Under the pieces are notes generated by a model. It saw nothing but the letters and a program-made list of their open reading frames with translations. It was not told the DNA's origin and ran no database searches. The position numbers and the translations under genes were made by a program. From assembly GCA_963995525.1 (NCBI GenBank), contig OZ023217.1:1643529-1707528 (forward strand): a stretch of 64,000 nucleotides of DNA, in the 5' to 3' direction. Origin of the DNA: Escarpia spicata (Eukaryota; Annelida; Polychaeta; Sabellida; Siboglinidae). Shown piece after piece: positions 32,457-44,544 of this stretch (its first letter is position 1; every line of letters begins with the position of its first letter).

Positions 32457-33499
32457 GTAATTCTCACCTCAGTTCTTTGTTACTTACAATCAGCTCCTAC
32501 ACCTGGGACCAGTTTCATGAAACATTCGTACATATAAACCTTCGTTTGCAGGAATGTACGGGGACGTTTGACATAGATTTTGTTACTCATAACAGCCATA
32601 GAAATATGTCTGTAACTACCTTTCATATGAAGGATCGTATGTATGAATGCTTCAAGACACTAGCCACTCCTCTTCCCAGCTTCAGATATTGAAATTTGAT
32701 TTTATTCAGAAAATATTAATGTTATTTTGCGAGCAGAAACTTGCCAAGTGATTTTTTTTAATGGTGGATTGCCCTGAAACTGTTGGCATGTTTGTCCAGC
32801 TTGAGTATACTATGAATACATATTTTATTGCACTAAAATCAGTATTGTTGTAGCATGTAGATGTTTATCAGTAAATCTGGTTTATGGTCATATTGTTGAG
32901 TGTGGATGTTGTGTAAAGGGAGACAACCAATGAACTAAAAAAAAATTTAGAAAGTAGAGTCAATAATTTTTCACCATGTTTTTTATTTTATGTTTGATGG
33001 TAGTTATCTTTGAAGGGGAAGAAAATCCACTCAGTTTAAACAAGCCCTTGTACACTCAGTTCCAAATGTACATGCCTGGATAGCATGTATGCCCAAACCC
33101 CTCCCCGACTGGTTGCAACCACCCGATCATTCCACCAAAATCTGAGCGACATCACATGACATCAAGGCGTGATCAAGATCCACAGGTGGTGGAGTGAAAC
33201 GTTGCAAGTTTCCAGTAAATGCTCCAAAGTAAGTGGTAATTCTTGCTGCCCATTAAAATCTTGGAGCCATGAACAATATTTTCCATATCTTATCAGAAAC
33301 TTGTTGCACTAATTACAAGACGGTAAGAATTCTGACCTGTCATGTTTGAAGATGAGCCAAATGGCTCAATTATATTGTAATTTTCACTTGCTAATAGTTC
33401 TCACCTGTACCATAATATCTACCTAATATACTACCTATTGCAAATCTAAATAATATATATATTTGTATATATATAAATATATATATTATGTGTACAAAC
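32457..33499 (+). other. Intron region of the AP-3 delta gene
   Basis: I expected here the conserved block for the hinge segment with DLSVPL and PGL, but I cannot find it. It may be lost or too diverged. An (AT)n stretch occurs at about 33,448-33,488. Confidence 0.4.
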
Positions 33500-33822
33500 A
33501 CCTGTCTCAGGGGTGTGTCATGAATCTAGCACCTGTATCAGGTGTGTCATGAACCCAACACCTGTCTCAGATGTGTCATTAACCCAACAACTGCCTCAGG
33601 TGTGTTATGAACCCTACACCTGTCTCGGGTGTGTCATGAACCCTACACCTGTCTCGGGTGTGTCATCAACCCAACACCTGTCTCAGATGTGGCATCAACC
33701 CAACACCTGTCTCAGGTGTGTCATGAACCCTACACCTGTCTCAGGTGTGTCATCAACCCAACACCTATCTCAGGTGTGTCACGAACCCTACATCTGTCTC
33801 AAGTGTGTCATGAACCAAACAG
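33500..33822. repeat. 29-bp minisatellite, 11 copies, ending at an exon acceptor
   Basis: Unit: ACACCTGTCTCAGGTGTGTC followed by ATGAACCCT or similar. Each unit has a CTGTCTCAG|GTGTG block that looks like an acceptor and a donor back to back. The last unit runs into the acceptor (CCAAACAG) of the 42-bp exon. Confidence 0.9.
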
Positions 33823-33864
33823 GAACGAGAGAAGAAACACAGGAAAGACAAGAAGGAGAGGAAG
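33823..33864 (+). CDS. AP3D1: AP-3 delta-adaptin exon, Lys/Arg-rich hinge (14 codons)
   Basis: Begins after AAACAG and ends before GTAGGA, phase 0-0. It encodes EREKKHRKDKKERK, matching the basic ERRHRQKLEKDKRRKKRK-type segment of the AP-3 delta hinge. The polypyrimidine tract of its acceptor has been replaced by the 29-bp minisatellite. Confidence 0.55.
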
Positions 33865-34699
33865 GTAGGAGGGACGATTCAGTTAAGTGTTTGTTGGGGA
33901 GAAATATTCATGTTTTTCAAATTTAGCAGCAAGCCAATGTAGTGGGAATCTAAGGGAGGTAGCTTGAACAAATCTAAAATACTATACATTTTCATACTGT
34001 AAATTTACAGGACCACCATTAGAAGTTGGTGAGTTATCTATGTATTAACATGCTAACATTGGAGTCTTGTAAGTGTATCTCCTTCGAGACATTAAGGTCT
34101 ACTCGCATCTTGCTATGTTCATATGTTGGCTTGAATGGCTTGTTTAGACCATTGGCCTCTGATCCACCAATTGACGATGCATTTGAGAAAATACAACGAT
34201 AGGTTTCTTTAGAGTTATTTACTTTTATGTCTTTTATATGCATGACTTTCCGGATAGTCTTTTTCATTCAATTGAGTGGTGATTCACCAGATGACACCAA
34301 TGTAAATTAGTGGTTTGTAGCTGCATCGGTGCGAGAGGGAGAGAGAGAGAGAGAGAGAGGGAGAATGAGAGAAAGAGAGAGGGAGTGAGAGAGAAGGAGG
34401 GAGGGACAGAGAGAGGGAGGGAGAGATGGATGGAAGGAGAACGAGAGAGAGAGAGAGAGGTAGGGAGAGTAAGAGGGGGGTAAGGAAAGAGGGATTGAGA
34501 GACACAGAGAGAGAGAGGGAGGGGTGGAAGGCGAGGGAGGGAGAGAGAGAGAGGGGGGAGTGAGAGGGAGGGAGGGAGGGAGGGAGGGAGAGAGGGAGAG
34601 TGAGTGGGGGGTAGGGAAAGAGGGATTGAGAGACACAGAGAGAGAGGGAGGAATGGAGGGAGGGAAGAGATCACTATATTCATCTGTATTGCCTCCCAG
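33865..34699 (+). other. Intron before amplified exon copy 1
   Basis: Contains the possible 18-nt microexon (34,011-34,028), a 234-bp block with a 77-codon reverse ORF (34,034-34,267), and the first GA-rich tract (about 34,330-34,672). Confidence 0.5.
34011..34028 (+). other. Possible 18-nt microexon, copy 1
   Basis: TTTACAG before and GTGAGT after. The 18 bases include TAG in phase 0. Copies at 37,363-37,380, 42,400-42,417 and 46,090-46,107 keep the same acceptor and donor. Splice-site quality is good, but inclusion is unproven. Confidence 0.3.
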
Positions 34700-34846
34700 C
34701 ATGAAAAGAAGAGCAACAAGGGTCATGACCACCACTCCAAAGATGATAGTCCCAGTCTCCTCATCGCCACGGCCAATGGTATTGACCAGCCAATGACCCC
34801 TGATGATATGCCACTGACCTCTGACATCAATCACGTTGCCGAAAAG
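34700..34846 (+). CDS. AP3D1: AP-3 delta hinge exon, copy 1 (type A)
   Basis: Acceptor TTGCCTCCCAG, donor GTAATC, 147 bp, phase 0-0. It encodes 49 residues: HEKKSNKGHDHHSKDDSPS, then LLIATANGIDQPMTPDDMPL and TSDINHVAEK. The place in the gene (after the Lys/Arg-rich exon) and the acidic MPLTSD segment correspond to the SSLPTESDED ... EEMPENALPSDED part of known AP-3 delta. Type A copies have SNKGHDHH and PLTSDIN. Confidence 0.6.
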
Positions 34847-35298
34847 GTAATCTTGAAAGTACTACAAACTACTTCATTTGATTTTTCTTGCACAAACATG
34901 GCAGTAGGTTCTCTCTTTAGAAATTTAGGATCAACTTTTTACTCAGTCCTATTGTTACGGTAGAAAACTTCAGTTATATGACAGTTGTGCCTTTTTGCTA
35001 TTGGCATGAACTTTGAACTGTACTGATGTATTAGTTTTACTGACATTTGACATTGTTCCAAACTTCCAAAATCCTTTATGAGCACCCATGCCTGCGGATT
35101 TTCTCTTCAGTGCTATATAGTGCTGAAGAGAGAGGGGGGAGTGAGAGGGAGCGAGGGAGGGAGGGAGTGAATAAAGGAGGGAGGGAGGGGTGGAGGTAGA
35201 GGGATGGAGAGAGACCGAGAGGGGAGAGGGAGGGAGGGAGAACGAGAGAGAGAGAAAGAAATAGAGAGATCACTATATTCATCTGTATTGCCTCCCAG

Positions 35299-35445
35299 CA
35301 TGAAAAGAAGAACAAGAAGGGTCACCACCACCACTCCAATGATGACAGTCCCAGTCTCCTCATCGCCACGGCCAATTGTGTTGACCAGCCAATGACCCCT
35401 GATGATATGCCAGTGACCTCTGACATGAATCATGTTGCCGAAAAG
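35299..35445 (+). CDS. AP3D1: AP-3 delta hinge exon, copy 2 (type B)
   Basis: Same splice sites, 147 bp, no stop. Type B: NKKGHHHHSNDDSPS and MPVTSDMNHVAEK. It differs from other B copies by N for K in HHSND and by NCVDQ in place of NGTDQ. Confidence 0.6.
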
Positions 35446-36168
35446 GTAATCTTGAAAGTACTACAAACTACTTAATTTGATTTTTCTTGCATGAACATGG
35501 CAGTAGGTTCTCTCATTAGAAATTTAGGATGAACATTTTACTCGGTCCTATTGTTACGGTAGAAAACGTCAATTATATGACAGTTGTGCCTTTTTGCTAT
35601 TGGCATGAACTTTGAACTGTACAGATGTAGTAGCTTTATTGACATTTGACATTGTTCCACACTTCCAATCACCTTTATGAGCAACCATGCCTGCTGGTTT
35701 TCTCTTCAGTGTTATATAGTGCTGAAGAGAGAGGGGGGGGGGGGGTGAGAGAGAGGGATGGAGGGAATAAGGGAGAGAGTGAGGGAAGGAGGTAGGGAGG
35801 GAGGGAGAAAGTGAGAGAAATAGAGAGAGGGGAAGATGAGAGAAAGAGAAGGAGAGAAAGAGAGAGGGAGTGAGAGACAGAAGGAGGGAGGGAGAGAGAG
35901 AGAGGGAGGGAGTAAGACAGACAGGGAAGGAGAGAGGGATGGATGGAAAGAGAACAAGAGAGAGAGGGAGGGAGAGTGAGATGTGGGAGGAATAGAGAGA
36001 GGGAGGGAGGGAGGGAGAGAGGGATGGAAGGAGAACGAGAGAGAGGGAGGGAGAGTGAGTGGGGGGTAGGGAAAGAGGGATTGAGAGACACACAGAGAGA
36101 GAGGGAGGGAGGGAAGGAGGGAGGGAGGGAGGGAAGAGATCAATATATTCATTTGTATTACCTCCCAG

Positions 36169-36312
36169 CATGAAAAGAAGAGCAACAAGAGTCACGACCA
36201 CCACTCCAAAGATGATAGTCCCAGTCTCATCGCCTCGGCCTATGGTACTGACCAGCCAATGACCCCTGATGATATGCCACTGACCTCTGACATCGATCAC
36301 GTTGCCGAAAAG
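36169..36312 (+). CDS. AP3D1: AP-3 delta hinge exon, copy 3 (type A')
   Basis: 144 bp; one Leu codon is missing (SLIAS instead of SLLIAT), still in frame. SNKSHDHH, AYGTDQ, MPLTSDIDHVAEK. Acceptor ATTACCTCCCAG, donor GTAATC. Confidence 0.6.
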
Positions 36313-36769
36313 GTAATCTTGAAAGTACTACAAACTACTTCATTTAATTTTTCTTGCACAAACATGGCAGTAGGTTCTCTCTTTAGAAATTTAGGATCAA
36401 CGTTTTACTCAGTCCTATTGTTACGGTAGAAAACTTCAATTATATGACAGTTGTGCCTTTTTGCTATTGGCATGAACTTTGAACTGTACTGATGTAGTAG
36501 GTTTACTGACATTTGACATTTTTCGAAACTTCCAAAATCCTTTATGAGCACCCATACCTGCTGATTTTCTCTTCAGTGCTATATAGTGCTGAAGAGACAG
36601 GGGGGAGTGAGAGAGAGGGAGGGAGGGAGGGACGGAGGGACGGAGGGAGGTAGAGAGACCGAGAGGGGGGAGGGAGGGAGGGAGGGAGAACGAGAGCGAG
36701 AGAAAGAAATAGAGAGATCACTATATTCATCTGTACTTGTTTCTCAGAAATAGCATGGTGAATTAGCAA

Positions 36770-37150
36770 CACATAGAGGTGAGCCTGTAGCAACACTGCC
36801 AGTACATGACAGCCAACACATAGAGGTGAGCCTGTAGCAACACTGCAGGTACATGACAGCCAACACATAGAGGTGAGCCTGTAGCATCACTGCCAGTACA
36901 TGACAGCCAACACATAGAGGTGAGCCTGTAGCAAAACTGCCAGTACACGACAGCCAACACATAGAGGTGAGCCTGTAGCAACACTGCCAGTACACGACAG
37001 CCAACACATAGAGGTGAGCCTGTAGCAACACTGCCAGTACACGACAGCCAACACATAGAGGTGAACCTGTAGCAACACTGCCAGTACATGACAGCCAACA
37101 CATAGAGGTGAGCCTGTAGCAACACTGCAGTACGTGACAGCCAACACATA
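36770..37150. repeat. 47-bp minisatellite, array 1 (8 copies)
   Basis: Unit contains ACATAGAGGTGAGCCTGTAG, CAACACTGCCAGTACATGAC and AGCCA. It lies between exon 3 and the next large unit. Two sister arrays are at 41,730-42,195 and 45,035-45,875. Reverse ORFs (MCWLSCTGSVATGSPL type) exist in all frames because 47 is not a multiple of 3 and the unit lacks stops. Confidence 0.95.
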
Positions 37151-38078
37151 TATATATATATTCATTCTGGTGATGGTACAGTAGCTTGTATTGCAAGAGA
37201 GCTTCAAATATAATCCTTTTAAGAGTTTTTCCCAGTTATCCCGGTTTTTACCACTACTTGGCGTTTTTCCCAGGACGGGTTTTACCGGTATTTACCGCCC
37301 GGTATTTACCAGGGTGGGAAAACGTGCCAACCTTGATACATTTTTATACTGTAAACTTACAGGACCACTCTTAGAAGTTGGTGAGTTATCTATGTATTAA
37401 CACGCTAACATTGGAGTCTTGTAAGTGTATCTCCTTCGAGACATCAAGGTCTACTCGCATCTTGCTATGTTCATATGTTGGCTTGAATGGCTTGTTTAGA
37501 CCATTGGCCTCTGATCCACCAATTGACGATGCATTTGAGAAAATACAACGATAGGTTTCTTTAGAGTTATTTACTTTTATGTCTTTTATATGCATGACTT
37601 TCCGGATAGTCTTTTTCATTCAATTGAGTGGTGATTCACCAGATGACACCAATGTAAATTAGTGGTTTGTAGCTGCATCGGTGCGAGAGGGAGAGAGAGA
37701 GAGAGAGGGAGAATGTGAGAAAGAGAGAGGGAGTGAGAGAGAAGGAGGGAGGGACAGAGAGAGGGAGGGAGCGATGGATGGAAGGAGAATGAGAGAGAGA
37801 CAGAGACATAGGGAGAGTAAGAGGGGGGTAGGGAAAGAGGGATTGAGAGACACAGAGAGAGAGAGGGAGGGGTGGAAGGGGAGGGAGGGAGGGAGAGAGA
37901 GAGGGGGGGAGTGAGAGAGAGGGAGGGAGGGAGGGAGGGAGGGAGGGATGGAAGGAGAGCGAGAGAGAGGGAGGGAGAGTGAGTGGGGGGTAGGGAAAGA
38001 GGGATTGAGAGACACAGAGAGAGAGGGAGGAATGGAGGGAGGGAAGAGATCACTATATTCATCTGTATTGCCTCCCAG

Positions 38079-38225
38079 CATGAAAAGAAGAGCAACAAGG
38101 GTCATGACCACCACTCCAAAGATGATAGTCCCAGTCTCCTCATCGCCACGGCCAATGGTATTGACCAGCCAATGACCCCTGATGATATGCCACTGACCTC
38201 TGACATCAATCACGTTGCCGAAAAG
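38079..38225 (+). CDS. AP3D1: AP-3 delta hinge exon, copy 4 (type A)
   Basis: 147 bp, TTGCCTCCCAG acceptor, GTAATC donor. Sequence by eye identical to copy 1. Confidence 0.6.
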
Positions 38226-38701
38226 GTAATCTTGAAAGTACTACAAACTACTTCATTTGATTTTTCTTGCACAAACATGGCAGTAGGTTCTCTCTTTAGA
38301 AATTTAGGATCAACTTTTTACTCAGTCCTATTGTTACGGTAGAAAACTTCAGTTATATGACAGTTGTACCTTTTTGCTATTGGCATGAACTTTGAACTGT
38401 ACTGATGTAGTAGTTTTACTGACATTTGACATTGTTCCAAACATCCAAAATCCTTTTTGAGCACCCATGCCTGTGGATTTTCTCTTCAGTGCTATATAGT
38501 GCTGAAGAGAAAGGAGGAAGTGAGAGGGAGCGAGGGAGGGAGTGAGTGAATAAAGGAGGGAAGGACGAAGGGAGGGGTGGAGGTAGAGGGTTGGAGAGAG
38601 ACCGAGAGGGGGGGAGGAGGGAGGGAGGATGGGAGGGAGGGAGAACGAGAGAGAGAGAAAGAAATAGAGAGATCACTATATTCATCTGTATAGCCTCCCA
38701 G

Positions 38702-38848
38702 CATGAAAAGAAGAGCAAGAAGGGTCACCACCACCACTCCAAAGATGACAGTCCCAGTCTCCTCATCGCCACGGCCAATGGTACTGACCAGCCAATGACC
38801 CCTGATGATATGCCAGTGACCTCTGACATGAATCATGTTGCCGAAAAG
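38702..38848 (+). CDS. AP3D1: AP-3 delta hinge exon, copy 5 (type B)
   Basis: 147 bp, acceptor TAGCCTCCCAG, donor GTAATC. SKKGHHHHSKDD and MPVTSDMNHVAEK. Same as copy 7. Confidence 0.6.
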
Positions 38849-39572
38849 GTAATCTTGAAAGTACTACAAACTACTTAATTTGATTTTTCTTGCATGAACA
38901 TGGCAGTAGGTTCTCTCTTTAGAAATTTCAGATAAACGTTTTACTCAGTCCTATTGTTACGGTAGAAAACGTCAATTATATGACAGTTGTGCCTTTTTGC
39001 TATTGGCATGAACTTTTAACTGTACAGATGTAGTAGTTTTATTGACATTTGACATTGTTCCACATTTCCAATCACCTTTATGAGCAACCATGCCTGCTGG
39101 TTTTCTCTTCAGTGTTATATAGTGCTGAAGAGAGAGGGGGGGGGGGGGTGAGAGAGAGGGAGGGAGGAAATAAGGGAGAGAGTGAGGGAAGGAGGTAGAG
39201 AGGGAGGGAGAGAGTGAGAGAAATAGAGAGAGAGGGGGAGATGAGAGAAAGAGAGAGGGGGGAGAGAGAGGGAGAAGGAGAGAAAGAGAGAGGGAGTGAG
39301 AGACAGAAGGAGGGAGGGAGGGAGGGAGAGAGAGAGAGGGATGGATGGAAAGAGAACGAGAGAGAGAGGAAGGGAGAGTGAGATGGGGGAGGAATAGAGA
39401 GAGGGAGGGAGGGAGGGAGAGATGGATGGAAGGAGAACGAGAGAGAGGGAGGGAGAGTGAGTGGGGGGTAGGGAAAGAGGGATTGAGAGATACACAGAGA
39501 GAGAGAGGGAGGGAGGGAAGGAGGGAGGGAGGGAGGGAAGAGATCACTATATTCATCTGTATTGCCTCCCAG

Positions 39573-39716
39573 CATGAAAAGAAGAGCAACAAGAGTCACG
39601 ACCACCACTCCAAAGATGATAGTCCCAGTCTCATCGCCACGGCCTATGGTACTGACCAGCCAATGACCCCTGATGATAGGCCACTGACCTCTGACATCAA
39701 TCACGTTGCCGAAAAG
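39573..39716 (+). CDS. AP3D1: AP-3 delta hinge exon, copy 6 (type A')
   Basis: 144 bp, donor GTAATC. SNKSHDHH, SLIATAYGTDQ, and DDRPLTSDIN with Arg in place of Met. Same as copy 8. Confidence 0.6.
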
Positions 39717-40192
39717 GTAATCTTGAAAGTACTACAAACTACTTCATTTGATTTTTCTTGCACAAACATGGCAGTAGGTTCTCTCTTTAGAAATTTAGGA
39801 TCAACTTTTTACTCAGTCCTATTGTTACGGTAGAAAACTTCAGTTATATGACAGTTGTACCTTTTTGCTATTGGCATGAACTTTGAACTGTACTGATGTA
39901 GTAGTTTTACTGACATTTGACATTGTTCCAAACATCCAAAATCCTTTTTGAGCACCCATGCCTGTGGATTTTCTCTTCAGTGCTATATAGTGCTGAAGAG
40001 AAAGGAGGAAGTGAGAGGGAGCGAGGGAGGGAGTGAGTGAATAAAGGAGGGAAGGACGAAGGGAGGGGTGGAGGTAGAGGGTTGGAGAGAGACCGAGAGG
40101 GGGGAAGGAGGGAGGGAGGATGGGAGGGAGGGAGAACGAGAGAGAGAGAAAGAAATAGAGAGATCACTATATTCATCTGTATAGCCTCCCAG

Positions 40193-40339
40193 CATGAAAA
40201 GAAGAGCAAGAAGGGTCACCACCACCACTCCAAAGATGACAGTCCCAGTCTCCTCATCGCCACGGCCAATGGTACTGACCAGCCAATGACCCCTGATGAT
40301 ATGCCAGTGACCTCTGACATGAATCATGTTGCCGAAAAG
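40193..40339 (+). CDS. AP3D1: AP-3 delta hinge exon, copy 7 (type B)
   Basis: 147 bp, acceptor TAGCCTCCCAG, donor GTAATC; duplicate of copy 5. Confidence 0.6.
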
Positions 40340-41065
40340 GTAATCTTGAAAGTACTACAAACTACTTAATTTGATTTTTCTTGCATGAACATGGCAGTAG
40401 GTTCTCTCTTTAGAAATTTCAGATAAACGTTTTACTCAGTCCTATTGTTACGGTAGAAAACGTCAATTATATGACAGTTGTGCCTTTTTGCTATTGGCAT
40501 GAACTTTTAACTGTACAGATGTAGTAGTTTTATTGACATTTGACATTGTTCCACATTTCCAATCACCTTTATGAGCAACCATGCCTGCTGGTTTTCTCTT
40601 CAGTGTTATATAGTGCTGAAGAGAGAGGGGGGGGGGGTGAGAGAGAGGGAGGGAGGAAATAAGGGAGAGAGTGAGGGAAGGAGGTAGAGAGGGAGGGAGA
40701 GAGTGAGAGAAATAGAGAGAGAGGGGGAGATGAGAGAAAGAGAGAGGGGGGAGAGAGAGGGAGAAGGAGAGAAAGAGAGAGGGAGTGAGAGACAGAAGGA
40801 GGGAGGGAGGGAGGGAGAGAGAGAGAGGGATGGATGGAAAGAGAACGAGAGAGAGAGGAAGGGAGAGTGAGATGGGGGAGGAATAGAGAGAGGGAGGGAG
40901 GGAGGGAGAGATGGATGGAAGGAGAACGAGAGAGAGGGAGGGAGAGTGAGTGGGGGGTAGGGAAAGAGGGATTGAGAGATACACAGAGAGAGAGAGGGAG
41001 GGAGGGAAGGAGGGAGGGAGGGAGGGAGGGAAGAGATCACTATATTCATCTGTATTGCCTCCCAG

Positions 41066-41209
41066 CATGAAAAGAAGAGCAACAAGAGTCACGACCACCA
41101 CTCCAAAGATGATAGTCCCAGTCTCATCGCCACGGCCTATGGTACTGACCAGCCAATGACCCCTGATGATAGGCCACTGACCTCTGACATCAATCACGTT
41201 GCCGAAAAG
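41066..41209 (+). CDS. AP3D1: AP-3 delta hinge exon, copy 8 (type A')
   Basis: 144 bp, donor GTAATC; duplicate of copy 6 including the DDRPL variant. Confidence 0.6.
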
Positions 41210-41729
41210 GTAATCTTGAAAGTACTACAAACTACTTCATTTGATTTTTCTTGCACAAACATGGCAGTAGGTTCTCTCTTTAGAAATTTAGGATCAACTT
41301 TTTACTCAGTCCTATTGTTACGGTAGAAAACTTCAGTTATATGACAGTTGTGCCTTTTTGCTATTGGCATGAACTTTGAACTGTACTGATGTAGTAGTTT
41401 TACTGACATTTGACATTGTTCCAAACTTCCAAAATCCTTTATGAGCACCCATGCCTGCTGATTTTCTCTTCAGTGCTATATAGTGCTGAAGAGACAGGGG
41501 GAGTGAGAGAGAGGGAGGGAGGGAGGGAATAAAGGAGGGAAGGAGGTAGGGAGGGAGGGAGGGAGGGAGGGAGGGAGGGAGGGAGGGAGGGTTGGAGGTA
41601 GATGGAGGGAGAGAGGCCGAGAGGGGGGAGGGAGGGAGGGAGAACAAGAGAGAGAGAGAGAAAAAGAAATAGAGAGATCACTATATTCATCTGTATTTGT
41701 TTCTCAGAAATAGCATGGTGAATTAGCAA

Positions 41730-42195
41730 CACATAGAGGTGAGCCTGTAGCAACACTGCCAGTACATGACAGCCAACATATAGAGGTGAGCCTGTAGCAA
41801 CACTGCAGGTACATGACAGCCAACACATAGAGGTGAGCCTGTAGCAACACTGCCAGTACACGACAGCTAACACATAGAGGTGAGCCTGTAGCAACACTGC
41901 AGGTACATGACAGCCAACACAAAGAGATGAGCCTGTAGCAACACTGCCATGACAGCCAACACATAGAGGTGAGCCTGTAGCAAAACTACCAGTACACGAC
42001 AGCCAACACATAGAGGTGAGCCTGTAGCAACACTGCCAGTACATGACAGCCAACACATAGAGGTGAGCCTGTAGCAACACTGCCAGTACACGACAGCCAA
42101 CACATAGAGGTGAGGCTGTAGCAACACTGCCAGTACATGACAGCCAACACATAGAGGTGAGCCTGTAGCAACACTGCAGTACGTGACAGCCAACA
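41730..42195. repeat. 47-bp minisatellite, array 2 (about 10 copies)
   Basis: Same family as 36,770-37,150, with one shortened unit near 41,940 (GCCATGACAGCC). Confidence 0.95.
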
Positions 42196-43497
42196 CATGT
42201 ATATATATTCATTCTGGTGATGGTAAAGTAGCTTGTATTGCAAGAGAGCTTCAAATATAATCCTTTTAACAGTTTTTCCCAGTTATTCCGGTTTTTACCA
42301 CTACTTGGCGTTTTTCCCAGGACGGGTTTTACCGCCCGGTATTTACCAGGGTGGGAAAACGTGCCAACCTTGATACATTTTCATACTGTAAACTTACAGG
42401 ACCACTCTTAGAAGTTGGTGAGTTATCTATGTATTAACACGCTAACATTGGAGTCTTGTAAGTGTATCTCCTTCGTGACATCAAGGTCTACTCGCATCTT
42501 GCTATGTTCATATGTTGGCTTGAATGGCTTGTTTAGACCATTGGCCTCTGATCCACCAATTGACGATGCATTTGAGAAAATACAACGATAGGTTTCTTTA
42601 GAGTTATTTACTTTTATGTCTTTTATATGCATGACTTTCCGGATAGTCTTTTTTCATTCAATTGAGTGGTGATTCACCAGATGACACCAATGTAAATTAG
42701 TGGTTTGTAGCTGCATCGGTGCGAGAGGGAGAGAGAGAGAGAGAGGGAGAATGAGAGAAAGAGAGAGGGAGTGAGAGAGAAGGAGGGAGGGACAGAGAGA
42801 GGGAGGGAGAGATGGATGGAAGGAGAGCGAGAGAGAGAGAGAGAGAGGTAGGGAGAGTAAGAGGGGGGTAGCGAAAGAGGGATTGAGAGACACAGAGAGA
42901 GAGAGGGAGGGATGGAAGGGGAGGGAGGGAGGGAGAGAGAGAGAGAGGGGGGGAAGTGAGAGAGAGGGAGGGAGGGAGGGAGGGAGGGAGGGAGAAATGG
43001 ATGGAAGGAGAGCGAGAGAGAGGGAGGGAGAGTGAGTGGGGGGTAGGGAAAGAGGGATTGAGAGACACAGAGAGAGAGAGGGAGGGATGGAAGGGGAGGG
43101 AGGGAGGGAGAGAGAGAGAGAGAGGGGGAAGTGAGAGAGAGGGAGGGAGGGAGGGAGGGAGGGAGAAATGGATGGAAGGAGAGCGAGAGAGAGGGAGGGA
43201 GAGTAAGAGGGGGGTAGGGAAAGAGGGATTGAGAGACAGAGAGAGAGAGAGGGAGGGAGGGAGAGAGAGAGAGGGGGGAGTGAGAGAGAGGGAGGGAGGG
43301 AGGGAGGGAGGGAGGGAGGGAGGGAGGGAGGGAGGGAGGGAGGGAGGGAGGGAGGGAGGGAGGGAGGGAAGGAGAGCGAGAGAGAGGGAGGGAGAGTGAG
43401 TGGGGGGTAGGGCAAGAGGGATTGAGAGACACAGAGAGAGAGAGGGAGGAATGGAGGGAGGGAAGAGATCACTATATTCATCTGTATTGCCTCCCAG

Positions 43498-43644
43498 CAT
43501 GAAAAGAAGAGCAAGAAGGGTCACTACCACCACTCCAAAGATGACAGTCCCAGTCTCCTCATACCCTCGGCCAATGGTACTGACCAGCCAATGACCCCTG
43601 ATGATATGCCAGTGACCTCTGACATGAATCATGTTGCCGAAAAG
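43498..43644 (+). CDS. AP3D1: AP-3 delta hinge exon, copy 9 (type B)
   Basis: 147 bp, TTGCCTCCCAG acceptor, GTAATC donor. SKKGHYHHSKDD, SLLIPSANGTDQ, MPVTSDMNHVAEK. Confidence 0.6.
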
Positions 43645-44400
43645 GTAATCTTGAAAGTACTACAAACTACTTAATTTGATTTTTCTTGCACGAACATGGC
43701 AGTAGGTTCTCTCTTTAGAAATTTAGGATCAACTTTTTACTCAGTCATATTGTTACAGTAGAAAACGTCAATTATATGACAGTTGTGCCTTTTTGCTATT
43801 GGCATGAACTTTGAACTGTACAGATGTAGTAGTTTTATTGACATTTGACATTGTTCCACACTTCCAATCACCTTTATGAGCAACCATGCCTGCTGGTTTT
43901 CTCTTCAGTGTTATATAGTGCTGAAGAGAGAGGGGGGGGGGGGGGTGAGAGAGAGGGAGGGAGGAAATATGGGAGAGAGTGAGGGAAGGAGGTAGGGAGG
44001 GAGGGAGAGAGTGAGAGAAATAGAGAGAGAGGGGGAGATGAGAGAAAGAGACAGGGGGAGAGAGATGGAGAATGAGAGAGAAGGAGAAGGAGAGAAAGAG
44101 AGAGGGAGTGAGAGACAGAAGGAGGGACGGAGAGAGAGAGAGGGAGGGAGTAAGACAGACAGGGAAGGAGAGAGGGATGGATGGAAAGAGAACGAGAGAG
44201 AGAGAGGGAGGGAGAGTGAGATGGGGGAGGAATAGAGAGAGGGAGGGAGAGAGGGATGGAAGGAGAACGAGAGAGAGGGAGGGAGAGTGAGTGGGGGGTA
44301 GGGAAAGAGGGATTGAGAGACACAGAGAGAGAGAGGGAGGGAGGGAAGGAGGGAGGGAGGGAGGGAAGAGATCACTATATTCATCTGTATTGCCTCCCAG

Positions 44401-44544
44401 CATGAAAAGAAGAGCAACAAGAGTCACGACCACCACTCCAAAGATGATAGTCCCAGTCTCATCGCCACGGCCAATGGTACTGACCCGCCAATGACCCCTG
44501 ATGATATGCCACGGACCTCTGACATCAATCACATTGCCGAAAAG
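44401..44544 (+). CDS. AP3D1: AP-3 delta hinge exon, copy 10 (type A')
   Basis: 144 bp, GTAATC donor. SNKSHDHH, SLIATANGTDPPM, MPRTSDINHIAEK (Leu to Arg and Val to Ile). Confidence 0.6.

Larger units (their letters stand above)
34011..37362 (+). repeat. Large unit 1 of the AP-3 delta exon array (3,352 bp)
   Basis: Order: microexon block, GA tract, exon 1 (type A), about 270-bp conserved intron, GA tract, exon 2 (type B), intron, GA tract, exon 3 (type A'), intron, GA tract, 47-bp minisatellite (36,770-37,150), then a block with repeated TTTACCGG and GGTATTTACC motifs (about 37,215-37,345). Confidence 0.85.
37363..42399 (+). repeat. Large unit 2 of the exon array (5,037 bp)
   Basis: Holds exon copies 4 to 8 (A, B, A', B, A'). 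The B-A' pair at 38.7-39.7 kb is almost identical to that at 40.2-41.2 kb (period about 1,491 bp), which explains the greater length compared with units 1 and 3. Ends with a 47-bp array and the TTTACCGG block. Confidence 0.85.
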
